Positions 11,401-20,779 of a stretch of 64,000 bases of DNA are shown one piece after another. Within the stretch, counting starts at the first letter, position 1, and every line of letters starts with the position of its first letter. Where the stretch lies: positions 138,763,741 to 138,827,740 of the forward strand of contig CM041465.1 of NCBI GenBank assembly GCA_023213395.1, given 5' to 3'. Both the position numbers and the translations under genes were made by a program. The notes beneath the pieces were generated by a model. The model had not been told where the DNA came from. It worked only from the letters and a program-made list of their open reading frames with translations, and searched no databases. This DNA comes from Cycas panzhihuaensis. Lineage: Eukaryota; Cycadophyta.

Positions 11401-11929
11401 AAAAGGGATTCTTAGATATTTAAAGGGAACTTCTAATCTAAAACTCATGTATCCAAAACTAAAATTAGATAAACTAATTGGATAATGTGACTCTAACTGG
11501 GCTAGAGACAAAGAAAACCGGAAATCAACAAGTGAATATTGCTTCTTCCTTGGGTCAACAGCAATCTCTTGGAGTAGCAAAAGACAAGCTACAATCGCCC
11601 TTTCATCCACAGAGGCAGAATATAAATCAGAAGTTAGAAGCGTTTTGACTCAAACAACTGCTATCAGATCTAGACCAGCAACAAAAGCAATCAACAACAC
11701 TCTTCTGCGACAATCAAAGCACCATCAATTTAACAAAGAATCCAGTTTTGCATACTCAAACTAAACATATTGAAGTCCATCATCACTTCATAAGAGAAAA
11801 AGTTCAGAATAAAGAGATTGACTTAATATACTGTTCATCACATGAACAAATTGCAAATATATTAACAAAACCTCTTCGCAAAGACAAGTTCATAGCTCTT
11901 AAAGACAAATTAGGATTAAAAGCTGAAAC
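11401..11929 (+). pseudogene. Copia C RNase H
   Basis: It reads GYCDSNWARDKENRKSTS-like sequence, SSTEAEYKSEV, CDNQSTI and HTQTKHIEVHHHFIREKVQN, the copia RNase H set with its acidic residues, across frameshifts. The end IANILTKPLRKDKFIALKDK lies just before the polypurine tract at about 11,930. Confidence 0.82.
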
Positions 11930-11975
11930 ATTAAGAGAGGATGTTAGAACATAATGTTTCATCATTAAGAGAGGG

Positions 11976-12169
11976 TGTTAGAACATAATGTTTCATCTAG
12001 GAATGTTCTCTTGAGGGTTATGTTAAAACACCTCATGTATTTCTAAACAAGTGTCTGACACCTAGCATTCATACTCATGTTAGTTACAATGTACAAATTG
12101 TATATATATGTACTCAATCTCTCATAATAGATCATCAGACTTTTTGATAATAATCTTCTTGTTTCTACA
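11976..12169 (+). repeat. 3' LTR of copia C
   Basis: A 194-bp LTR, TGTTAGAACA to TTTCTACA. It is preceded by a second, partial LTR start at 11,942, part of a 34-bp tandem duplication of the polypurine tract-LTR junction (11,930-11,997). Confidence 0.88.
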
Positions 12170-13238
12170 TATTCCAATCCCTGATGCATCACACTCCAAT
12201 ACGAACGGTTTTGAAAAGTCGGAGGTTGCTAAGACTGGAGTTGTTACTATGGCTTTCTTGAGATCACCGAATGCTTCTTCTACTTTAGGGTTCCAAGCAA
12301 GCATGTCTTTCTTGGTTAAGTCTGTGAATGGAGCTGCTAGTGTGCATAACCCTTTATGAATTTCCTAACAAATCCTGTTGCCCCCAAGAACCCTTGAACT
12401 GCTGTAACATTTGTTAGGGCTGGCCAATTCATAATTACTTGTATCTTCTTTGGGTCAATCCTTATGCCTACTCTAGTTATGATGTGGCCTAAGTATTCTA
12501 GCTCTTCTTTTGCAAATGAATATTTCTTCTTGTTGGCAAAGAATTGATTATCGCATAGAATTTCGAAAATGATTCTCAGGTGTTTTAGATGTTCCTCCCA
12601 TGTTTTACTGTAGATTAAGATATCATCGAAGAAAATTAACACAAATTTGCGTAACACTTGCCTGAAGGTATCATTCATGGTGCTCTGAAAGGTTGTTGGT
12701 GCGTTCATTAATCCAAACAGTATTACCCTGAGTTCGAATAGGCCTTCATGTGTTCTGAACGTTGTCTTGTACACGTCTTCTTCCCTTATCCAAATTTGAT
12801 GATATCCTGAGTGTAAGTCAATTTTTGAGAAGTACTTTGCTCCATCGATTTCGTCCAACAAATCATCAATGCGTGGGATCAGGTACTTGCTCTTGACTGT
12901 TAATTGATTGAGACCTCGGTAGTCCACACACATTCTATATGAGTCGTCCTTCTTTGGTTTGATAACAATTGGGGATGCAAATGGGCTTATGCAGGTAGTA
13001 ATACTTCCTTGGAGTAGTAGTTCCCTTGTCTCGATTTCTTTCCGTAAATGATGTGGATGCTTATAGGGTCAAACGTTGACAAGTGTTGCACCTAGTACAA
13101 GTTCAATTGCATGTTGATTTTGTCAAAGAGGCGGTAGTCATTTCAATTCATCAAACATTATCTCGTACTCTTCTATAATTTGTTGAACCTCTGGTGGAAT
13201 ATCCTCGATTTTGACCTTACAGCATGTCATAATGTATG
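12170..13238 (-). pseudogene. Gypsy B reverse transcriptase and RNase H N-terminus
   Basis: Reading leftwards, a degraded segment near 12,990 ends in SPFASPIVIKPKKDDS. Then comes 12,337-12,933 with CVDYRGLNQLTVKSKYLIPR, FSKIDLHSGYHQIWI, FGLMNAPTTFQSTMN and FFDDILIYSKTWEEHLKHL. The polymerase box is F/FDD, normal for gypsy. The RNase H opens at 12,122-12,304 with AFGDLKKAIVTTPVLA and ECDASGIGI, and is cut there by the 3' end of copia C. Confidence 0.87.
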
Positions 13239-13652
13239 CTAATGGGTTTTTCTAAGGAGTTTCTCCATTCGGTGTGACGAAACCAACTGTACTGGTGGCA
13301 TTGGCGGTGCATGCAATCTGTATTTATGTCCTCCCTGGCGAAAGCACATAAATCTAGTCATATAATTAGTGACTATATTGCCCAGTGTTTGAAGCCACTG
13401 AATTCCCAATACTACGTCCATGCCACTGATTTGCATTGCGAAGATGCATGCATTTGTGGAATATTCGCCCATTTGTAAATTGATTTTTTTACAAAAACCT
13501 CCACACAATGTTGTTTTCCCATTGGCAATTGATACTTGGAATGTTTTTAATGGTTCTATTTTAATTCCAAGCTTATTTGCAGTTGCCCTTTCTATAGAGT
13601 TATGTGTACTGCCACTATCGACTAGAATTGCAACAAGCACCCCTTTAATCAT
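13239..13652 (-). pseudogene. Gypsy B protease
   Basis: An open stretch with VAILVDSGSTHNSIE (catalytic DSG, about 13,620 on the minus strand) and MDVVLGIQWLQTLG, the retropepsin flap and second motif of gypsy elements. It overlaps the end of gag at 13,645-13,652. It would mature the Gag-Pol polyprotein. Confidence 0.82.
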
Positions 13653-14518
13653 CCCTTGGAACCGAAGTGTCTACGGAGTGACACTTTGTCCTGTAATTGC
13701 TTATAGTTATGTGTACGCTTTCTATATCTAGCTCCAATAGTTCATCTACTTCAACTTCTTCTAGCTTTTCTTCGACTTCTTCGTGAATTTCTTCGGGTGC
13801 TTCTTCTTGCTCCAATATTGTCGTGTCTTCAGTATTGATCATGTATAACTTCTTCCCAGTGCATTGATGTTCACGGCTCCACTTCGAACTACATTTGAAA
13901 CAAGTTCCTTTCTTCAAATGTTCTTCCTTCATCATTGTCTCTTGATTATTTCTAATCGCTAATGGAGACTCAACTTTGGTTCCTGACTTGTTCCAATTCG
14001 GGTTAAATCCCTGCGAGCTTTCTGTTCTGCGTGTGTATGTAGGTCTAGTCTCCCACATCTTTGCTTCCATGCATCTTGCTGTCTTGATTGTTGAATCCAA
14101 TGTTGGTACTTCCATTGCTTTTAGATGATATCTTATCGGAGGTTTCAATCCGCTAATGTACGTTTCCAAAAGGAGTTATGGTGGTACTGTTAATGGAATT
14201 AGACATTGTAATACTTGAAACTGTTTGGTAAACGCTTGGATTGAGCATGTTTGTTGTAATCTTGTCAACTAGGCAAAATAGTTCGTGCTCCATGAATCTT
14301 CATATTGGGTTATAAGCCCCTGCTTCATGTTGTGCCAACTTTTGACTTGCTTCCCACATGTTCGAAGCCACCACAAATACCATTCCAAAGCTCAACCATA
14401 CAAATGTAGTGATGCCAAGGATACATGCTCGTTTTTCGGTATCGCGTAAACTGAGAAATAGGTCTCCATCTGTAAAATCCATCCTCTTATATCTCTTGAT
14501 TTCTGGTATCTTTGCCAT
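13645..14518 (-). pseudogene. Gypsy B gag, broken
   Basis: The likely start, MAKIPEIKRYKRMDFTDGDL, is at 14,518, but this frame ends near 14,300. The C-terminal part (13,645-14,169) carries METYISGLKPPIRYHLKAME and CFKCSSKWSREHQC, the knuckle form typical of chromovirus-type gypsy gag, then a Glu-rich tail. At least one frameshift separates the halves. Confidence 0.72.
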
Positions 14519-14855
14519 TGTTCCCCCATCGTTACTCTTGAGGCTTCTCCTTTGATATTCTCCTCCTATTTTAAATCTTCCTTCAATACTACTTGTATTT
14601 CCTTGTTCTATTTTGCCTTAGGGATCTGGGTTTACATCTTCTTTTGTTGTATAATCTTCTTAGAGCGTAACTCTGCTTGGCCTTCTCTCAAGATCCACAG
14701 GTGAGAAAATTTTCACTTCCTTCTCGTCAAAATGTCACCTTCCTTCCTTGTTGGACTAATAGCTGTGAACGTGAGTAGACTATCTTGATCCCCTCTGGAA
14801 ACAAATTTCGACTATATTTTCAGAAGGCACTTTTTCATAGGATAGCTTCAATAAA

Positions 14856-14867
14856 GCTCTAATACCA
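14856..14867 (-). other. Primer-binding site of gypsy B
   Basis: The minus strand reads TGGTATTAGAGC two bases inside the right LTR, one mismatch from the initiator Met-tRNA complement TGGTATCAGAGC. This fixes the minus orientation of B. Confidence 0.75.
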
Positions 14868-14869
14868 CT

Positions 14870-15400
14870 TGTAGTGGAAACTTTTATCTTATTTCAGAAA
14901 TAACACAGGAATTTACAGATATTGATCTAATACATGCTCATATAGGTCTTATTAAGTAAAGATGAATATTGGAAATACACCCCAAACATAGGAGTAAAGC
15001 AATGGAAATCGTACAAATAGAAGGCAAATATATTGTCCAAAGTAATACAAGAAAGTACAATATACAACAAAATGTTCGTACTGGATATTTATCCCTTCGA
15101 GGCAGGAATCCTCCAAATATCTTAGAGCAAGAGGCCAAGCCAACTGCAGCCCTAGAGACGAAATATGGAAAAGAGATCCAACCGAAAAGTGATGCCCTAG
15201 AATAAGGGCTTTGATCCCTATTTATAATGGTCAAGTTTTATCCAGCTTGAAGTCACCCAGAACCTAGGGTTTTATGCCCAATCCCATGACATGGAAGTCG
15301 ACCAGAAGACAACCTCACAAGTCGGCCAATACTCTCATTCCTGCACTCAGTTCTAGGGTTTTAAGTCGAATAATAGGCCCCTAAAGAAAGGGATTTCTCG
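14870..15400 (-). repeat. 5' LTR of gypsy B (right copy)
   Basis: A 531-bp LTR pairing with 4,776-5,306. The last base of the plus-strand end is G where the left copy has A. Confidence 0.9.
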
Positions 15401-16400
15401 GAACGCAACACTGACCGCAGTCTATATGTTAAATTTAACAAAGGCTTAGTCTCAATTATAGTTGTATATGTAGATGATATGCTACTCACAAGAAGCAATG
15501 CAAACTCAATTACCTTCATCAAAAATCAATTAGAAAAAGTCTTTGAAATGACATATCTTGGAATGTTGCATTACTATGTGAAAATTGAAGTGATAACTAA
15601 AAGATTTTGTGGTTTTATCTCAATCAAAATATGTCAAAAATATGTTGAAAAAGTTCAACATTGAAAATTGCAATAGTGCCATCACACTCATGGACACAGA
15701 ATGTGCATTAGATCTTCATCCAAAAGGACAAACTGTTAATACAACTATATACAAACAATTGGTCAGAAACCTAATCTATCTCATTGCTACTAGACCAGAT
15801 ATTTCCTATTTAGTTGGAGTAATTTCTAAATTTATGCAAGATCCAAAAGTATCACATTAGAATGTTGCAAAAAGAATTCTCATGTATCTAAAAGGAACAA
15901 CAAATCTAGGCATGAATTATACAAAAAGCTGTGACATGCAACTATCAGGGTTCAATGATTCTGATTAGGCAGAAAATAGAGTAGACAAGAAGTCCACGTC
16001 ATGCTATTGCTTCTACTTGGGGTTAGCCTTGGTATCTTGGAGCAATAAAAAGCAACACACAGTAGGCCTATCATCAACAGAAGCAGAATTCAAATCAACA
16101 GTGAGTACAGCATGTGAAGCAATCCAAATCAAACCGCTACTAAAAGACCTAGGACAAGAACAGAAGTCATCCACCCAGTTGTTCTACAACAATCAAAGCA
16201 CAATTAAGATGACTAAAAACCCAATACTACATGCAAGGTCAAAGCATATAGAAGTTCATCCTCATTTTATTAGAGAAAAAGTCCAAAACAAGGAGATTGA
16301 ACTTCTACACTATCCTTCAGAAGATGAAACTGTTGATATCTTTACAAAACCGTTAAGCAAAGACAAGTTCTAGTTCTTCAAAGATAGACTAGGAGTAAAA
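15401..16400 (+). pseudogene. Copia A reverse transcriptase C-terminus and RNase H
   Basis: The frame of A resumes with RSLYVKFNKGLVSIIVV and YVDDMLLTRSN (catalytic pair intact, 15,470-15,490). LIYLIATRPDISYLVGVI (15,770-15,830) and LSSTEAEFKSTVSTA follow, then HARSKHIEVHPHFIREKVQN. A frame break lies at about 15,600-15,660 and stops at 15,858 and 15,967. It ends at a polypurine tract at about 16,411-16,422. Confidence 0.83.
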
Positions 16401-16422
16401 TAGATAAAACATTAAGAGAGGG

Positions 16423-16636
16423 TGTTAAAGGTAACCTTTAATCTAGGACATTTAATGTTCTAAGAAATCTAGTACTTGTTCTCTTCATAATGTAATAATG
16501 ATGGTCATGTATCATTCCCTCTTTTCTCTTCGGGTGACAAGTGATAGACATGCATTGAATGATTGCCCAAGTTCCATACTGATAGTAACATATTTATAGA
16601 GGGTTCACCCCCATCAAAACTTGAAATCTTCTTACA
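16423..16636 (+). repeat. 3' LTR of copia A
   Basis: A 214-bp LTR from TGTTAAAGG to TCTTACA, preceded by the purine tract AAGAGAGGG and followed by target-duplication copy gatta. Confidence 0.88.
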
Positions 16637-16978
16637 GATTACCTAATAATATTACATTAAGTTCTTCTATTTGCAAAGGTTGTATGATGGGTAAACAACA
16701 CAAATCCCAATTTCAAGAAAGTAGTTGGAGAGCACAAGAAAGATTGGAATTGGTTCATAGTTATATACGTGGACCAATCACACCAAATTCTGTTAATGGT
16801 GCCAAGTATTTCCATACTTTCATAGATGCCTTTAACAAAAAAGCCTCGGTTCTTTTCATCTTCAACGAGTGAGAAGCATTTAATATTTTTTTAAAATTCA
16901 AAGCTCAAGTTAAATTAGGAAGTGGACATAAAATCAAAATTCGTAGAACAAATGGAAGAGGAGAATATATCTCGAATA
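16637..16978 (+). pseudogene. Copia G, right fragment: pre-integrase to integrase core
   Basis: It continues the sequence broken at 698: LPNNITLSSSICKGCMMGKQ (HHCC region), LVHSYIRGPITPNSVNGAKY (first catalytic Asp changed to Tyr), and RRTNGRGEYIS (second Asp changed to Asn). It is very close to copia N 58,259-58,600. It is cut at 16,978 by the LTR of F. The rest of G is not found in the window. Confidence 0.8.
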
Positions 16979-17208
16979 TGATAAGAAATTACACAGAGAT
17001 GAAATGAAATTGCTTGATTTATTATGGAGGAGTGAACTCCTAATATATACAATTAGGGTTTGTAACCCCCAAGAAACTAACTGTAACCATAACATAAGAT
17101 GGTGACACTTGTTTGACACGTGTCATACTTAAATTTATAAGTTACATCTTTGAGGGGTTAATTATACAACCTCTATAGACTCCTAAGATAAAGCATTACA
17201 TTCCAACA
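16979..17208 (-). repeat. 3' LTR of copia F
   Basis: 230 bp, minus strand TGTTGGAATG to TTCTTATCA. The purine tract (ACATTAAGAGAGGG on the minus strand) lies directly to its right, as expected for a minus-strand element. The partner LTR is lost, so the boundaries rest on TG...CA ends and the cut in G. Confidence 0.75.
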
Positions 17209-17790
17209 CCCTCTCTTAATGTTTTATCCCTTTAATCCTATCTTATTTCTAAGGATTTGAAATTTGTCTTTTCCAAGTGGTTTTGTCAATATATCTGCTA
17301 CTTGTTCTCTTGTTGGACAATAGGTCAGATCAATCTCCTTGCTTTGAACTTTTTCTCAAATGAAATGATGGTGAACTTCAATGTGCTTTGTTCTGGCATG
17401 GATAACTGGATTTCTGGTTAATTTGATTGCACTCTGATTGTCACAATTCAATATTGTTGGTCCTTGTTGATGTTGATTTAGATCTGTCAACAATTGTCTT
17501 AACCAAATTGCGTCAGTGGTTGCACTGACAGTTGATTTATACTCAGCTTCTGTTGATGATAGGGCTACCGTTGTTTGCTTTTTGCTACTCCAAGAAATTG
17601 ATGCAATGCCTAGGAAGAAGCAATATCCACTTGTAGATTTTCTCTACTCTTTGTCTCTTGCCCAATCTGAATCGTAGAATCCTGTCAATTGAAGTGACTC
17701 TTCCTTTGGATATACCAATTTCTATTCGATTGTTCCTTTTAAGTATCTCAATATTCTTTTTGATGCTCTCCAATGTTTTATTCTTGGCTA
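17209..17790 (-). pseudogene. Copia F RNase H
   Basis: Minus-strand reading gives LSSTEAEYKSTVSATT, WLRQLLTDLNQHQQGP, CDNQSAIKLTRNP and HARTKHIEVHHHFI, then [11 protein letters not shown], i.e. copia RNase H in good order. Frameshifts and a TGA in place of a conserved Arg codon (VHHHFI-stop-EKVQ) break it. Confidence 0.8.
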
Positions 17791-18480
17791 CTACATGCAT
17801 CTCGATACTAGACTTACAGAGTATGAGATGCCACGTCTGGTGGCAATGAGATAGATCAAACTCCCAATAAGTTGTCTATACATAGTGGCATTAGCCTGAG
17901 GTTCTTCCTTGTCAGAGACCAAGTTACAATTGACTTCCATGGGGGTTGTGCATGCATTGCAATTCTCCATTTGAAATTTTGTTAACAAGTCCTTGATGTA
18001 CTTGCTTTGACACAGAGTGACTAAGTCCCTTTTTTGGTCAACTTCTATCCCTAGATAATAGCTTAGGAGGCCCAGATTAGTTATTTCAAATTTACTCTCT
18101 AGTTGACCTTTTATGCATGGATTGCAATTCTCCATTTGAAATTTTATTAGTAAGTCTATGATGTACTTGCTTTGACATAGAGTGACTTTGTCCTTTTTTT
18201 GGTCAACTTCTATCCCTAGATAATAGCTTAGGAGGCCCAAATCAGTCATTTCAAATTTACTCTCTAGTTGACCTTTTATGTTTGAAATTGATTCTTCATC
18301 ATCCCCGATGAGAATCATATCATCTACATATACTGCAATTATAGTGATCATCCCATTTCTATTCTTTACATACAAACATGAGTTTGAGCCACACCTATGG
18401 AATCCATTCTTACAGAGATAGTTGTCCAATTTTGCATATCATGCACGAGGGGCCTATTTTAGTCCATATAATGCCTTTTT
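17791..18480 (-). pseudogene. Copia F reverse transcriptase C-terminal part with internal duplication
   Basis: An open frame at 17,791-18,429 reads CGSNSCLYVKNRNGM, AVYVDDMILIGDDEES, then two consecutive copies of a 55-residue block starting KGQLESKFE and holding LGLLSYYLGIEVDQK and QSKYI, followed by TPMEVNCNL and SLIYLIATRRGISYSV. The second copy differs from the first at about nine residues. Normal copia RT has this block once. Confidence 0.85.
17947..18276 (-). repeat. 165-bp in-frame tandem duplication in copia F
   Basis: The two units, roughly 17,947-18,111 and 18,112-18,276, are each 165 bp and head to tail. They keep the reading frame and differ at about 10-15 bases. Confidence 0.82.
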
Positions 18481-19095
18481 CAACCTGCAGACCAAGTGTT
18501 CTTGCCCTTTTTCAATAGCCTTTTGGTTGCTTCATATAGACTTCTTTTTCTATTTCACCACTCAAAAAGGCACTTTTGACATCTAGTTGGTATATTTTCC
18601 AATTTTTCCGTATTGCTAATGCTATCACTATTCTTACTGTGTTTAATTTAGCTATAGGCGAAAATGTTTCTTCATAGTCTACCACAGTTGTTTGAGTGTA
18701 ACCCTTTGCAATAAGTCTTGTTTTATACTTTTCAATGTCTCCATCGGCTCCTTCCTTTATCTTGTAGATCCATTTGTAGTTGACTACTAGTTTGTTGGGT
18801 GGTAATTCAACCAATTCCCAAGTCTAATTTTTGATGATGGATTCTATCTTTGTGTCCATGGTTGTTCTCCATTCGACCTGCTCGTTTGCCTCTACAAATG
18901 ATTGGGGTTCTATGTTACTGTACAATGCTCTATGTCTCTAACTTCTTGTCCTATGAGGAAGTATATCTCATTTCCTTCCTCGATAGTTTTGAGGTACCAT
19001 TTGGGTAGTTTTTTCTCCTTCATTGGTTCTTCAATTCTTGATTCTTCTAGTGATAGTTCTTCCTCTTCTGACGGTGAGCTTTTATGACATGTCTG
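18481..19095 (-). pseudogene. Copia F reverse transcriptase N-terminal part and linker
   Basis: The segment 18,512-18,814 reads MVELPPNKLVVNYKWIYK, LIAKGYTQTTVVDYEETFSP and LDVKSAFLSGEIEKEVYMK. To its right the linker reads KLPKWYLKTIEEG near 18,990-19,030 after stops. Homology ends around 19,095. Confidence 0.78.
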
Positions 19096-19102
19096 TGTGT
19101 CG

Positions 19103-19640
19103 CACGTTGCTCCTCGGTACTAACAAATGCTTAGAAGGGTTGATTATTGATGATTCATGTGATTGAGTCCTTGGCTCTCTTAGTGCTACATGCCTTAATG
19201 TCCTCTCATACTTCCTAATACTCTATTTTAGTCGTTGCCACTTGGGTTGGATGTGATGTATCCCCCTCATTGGGTTGATTTCCCACATTCTTGGGTCGGG
19301 TTGCCACTTGGTTGGATGCGAGATGTCACCTTCATTGGGTTGATTTCCTACATTCATGGGATGTGGTGGATGTGTGTGTGTGTGTGATTTGTCCCACATT
19401 CATGAGTTGGCCAGACTCTCACATGAATATAAGGTAAAACACACCCCTACAACTTTGCCAATCTGGAACGAGCCTTTGAGTGTGAGAAGCCCGAAACGTG
19501 TGATTCAGTGCATCCACACCGATCCACGTTGCTCCCCGGTACTAACAAATGCTTAGAAGGGTTGATTATTGATTATTCATATGATTGAGTCCTTGGCTCC
19601 CCTAGTGTTGCACGCCTTAATGTCCTCTCATACTTCCCAA
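19103..19640. repeat. Element Q: 538-bp structure with 116-bp terminal direct repeats
   Basis: Copies at 19,103-19,218 and 19,525-19,640 are both exactly 116 bp, direct, and differ at about nine bases. The 306-bp interior holds two partial copies of a roughly 60-bp unit (GTTGCCACTTGG...GGTTGATTTCC near 19,235 and 19,297) and a short (TG)n. The size fits a TRIM-type terminal-repeat element, but the ends are CACGTT and CCYAA, not TG and CA, and no primer-binding site is evident. It fills the gap between truncated F and truncated E. Confidence 0.6.
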
Positions 19641-19858
19641 ACCAAAAATTGTCTTCAAAATCTGACTACAAATCTGAACTCGACTTGAAATTCTCTTCAA
19701 TTTCATATACTCATTTATTAAATCCGTACCCTTCAATATTTGTACGAAAATCCATAAGTCCATACGGTCTGCCATTAATTGTAGGCATCAAAACCTCTAA
19801 TAGTCATTCTAATAACTCTGTTAGTCCTTTCAAATCTGCCCTCAACCTAGTTGATCAT

Positions 19859-20224
19859 GGCATCCTTGATTCCAGGGCTAAGTGACACTGATAAATTGAC
19901 TGGGAATAACTATAATGTATGGAGGATTAAAATGGAAGCCCTCTTACATGTAAAAAATGCATGGGAACTGAGCACAAGAGAAGAAAAAATACCCAATATT
20001 GAAGGAGATGCTAAAAAAAATTAGAAAGAAAGAAATAATGTAGGAGTAATAACATTAAAACTATCTATTTTCGATTATTCATTGGTATATACAAACAAAT
20101 TAAATACTTGTTCTCAAATCTGAAAAACTCTAGAAAATCTATATGCCCAAAAGAATAGAGCAATGGTTGTTACTCTAAAAGAAGAACTATTTAAACTGGT
20201 TATGAAAGAAACAGATACTGTAGC
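19859..20224 (+). pseudogene. Copia E gag, N-terminal part
   Basis: The start is at ATG 19,859: MASLIPGLSDTDKLTGNNYN, then VWRIKMEALLHVKNAWELS. Stops occur at 20,022 (TAG) and 20,121 (TGA). It continues LYAQKNRAMVVTLKEELF and MKETDTVA, where it is cut by the D 5' LTR. An upstream ATACGG-containing copy of the shared leader motif lies near 19,751-19,766. Confidence 0.75.
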
Positions 20225-20779
20225 TGTTAAACCTTATGTTTTACCTTATGTTTACATGTTAAGCTTTATGTACTTTATGTTAATGTATTATGTGCACTTT
20301 AATGTTTTATGTGCACTTTTGTACTTTAGGGGTGACTTTATCACTTAAGTGATAAAGTACACACCCACTTTATGTCTAGTGACATAACGTTGTCACTTAT
20401 GTCACTTGAGGGTCAAATGACCCCCTTGCACTTTGCTCACAAGAGCTTCCAATGGACACTTGTCCTACATGCAAGCATGCATTGCATGATTGACACTTGT
20501 CAATCATGCAATAGCCTTTGGCCTCTCATCTCCCTCTATTTAATGAGGCCTTTCTTCATTGTTGTTCATTCAAGAGTTGGAGCTCCTTGTTATTCTGTTA
20601 GTTTGCTAATCAAGCTGAGCATTCTTTGGTGGTTGGACTAATTCCAACAACCCATACTTAGTATCATTATCTTGCTCCTCTTTCTCCTTGTGTTCTTTGT
20701 GTTTATGCTTAATGCATTTAATGCTTTTATGCTTTGTTAATGATCTTGGACCTATGTGGCCATTAGGCCCATTCTAGCA
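20225..20779 (+). repeat. 5' LTR of copia D
   Basis: 555 bp, TGTTAAACC to CATTCTAGCA. It holds a 24-bp perfect palindrome (20,335-20,358, core TTATCACTTAAGTGATAA), a 14-bp-arm palindrome (20,482-20,511) and an AGTGACA/TGTCACT pair (20,378-20,397). The primer-binding site TGGTATCAGAGC begins at 20,782. Confidence 0.92.

Larger units (their letters stand above)
6994..12169 (+). mobile_element. Copia element C (complete LTR to LTR)
   Basis: A 5.2-kb copia of the same family as J, with LTRs at 6,994-7,190 and 11,976-12,169. It sits in the RNase H of gypsy B. LTR copies differ at about 15 of 194 positions plus a 3-bp gap. The integrase catalytic triad and RT YVDD box are intact by eye. The gag C-terminus, protease and pre-integrase region (8,285-9,446) is corrupted. 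The flanks taata and tattc share 3 of 5 bases, so the target duplication is unclear. Confidence 0.88.
4776..15400 (-). mobile_element. Gypsy element B (complete, split by copia C)
   Basis: A Ty3/gypsy retrotransposon in reverse orientation. Both LTRs are 531 bp (4,776-5,306 and 14,870-15,400) and differ at roughly 55 positions. The minus-strand order is gag, protease, RT, RNase H, integrase, as expected for gypsy. The gag CX2C...HX4C knuckle type and the integrase with an HVSCLKK-like tail resemble chromoviruses; I do not assign a lineage. Its RNase H is split by copia C at 6,993/12,170. No clean 5-bp target duplication is visible (ctgag against gaacg). Confidence 0.88.
699..16636 (+). mobile_element. 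Copia element A (complete LTR to LTR, carrying nested B and C)
   Basis: A Ty1/copia retrotransposon with LTRs at 699-919 and 16,423-16,636 and gag, protease, integrase, RT and RNase H in copia order. Its own sequence is about 5.3 kb; the other 10.6 kb is gypsy B, inserted in the RT domain after 4,775. The LTR copies differ at about 21 of 214 aligned positions plus one 7-bp gap, so it is old. All coding parts carry stops and frameshifts. The integrase has lost two of its three catalytic residues, so A is dead by itself. Confidence 0.88.
16979..19095 (-). mobile_element. Copia element F, 5'-truncated, minus strand
   Basis: Its 3' LTR is at 16,979-17,208. RNase H and RT follow to the right in minus sense. 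Gag, protease, integrase and the other LTR are missing; recognisable sequence ends in the linker before RT (KLPKWYLKT near 19,000). It stops beside repeat structure Q. The RT has an in-frame 165-bp tandem duplication. Confidence 0.83.
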
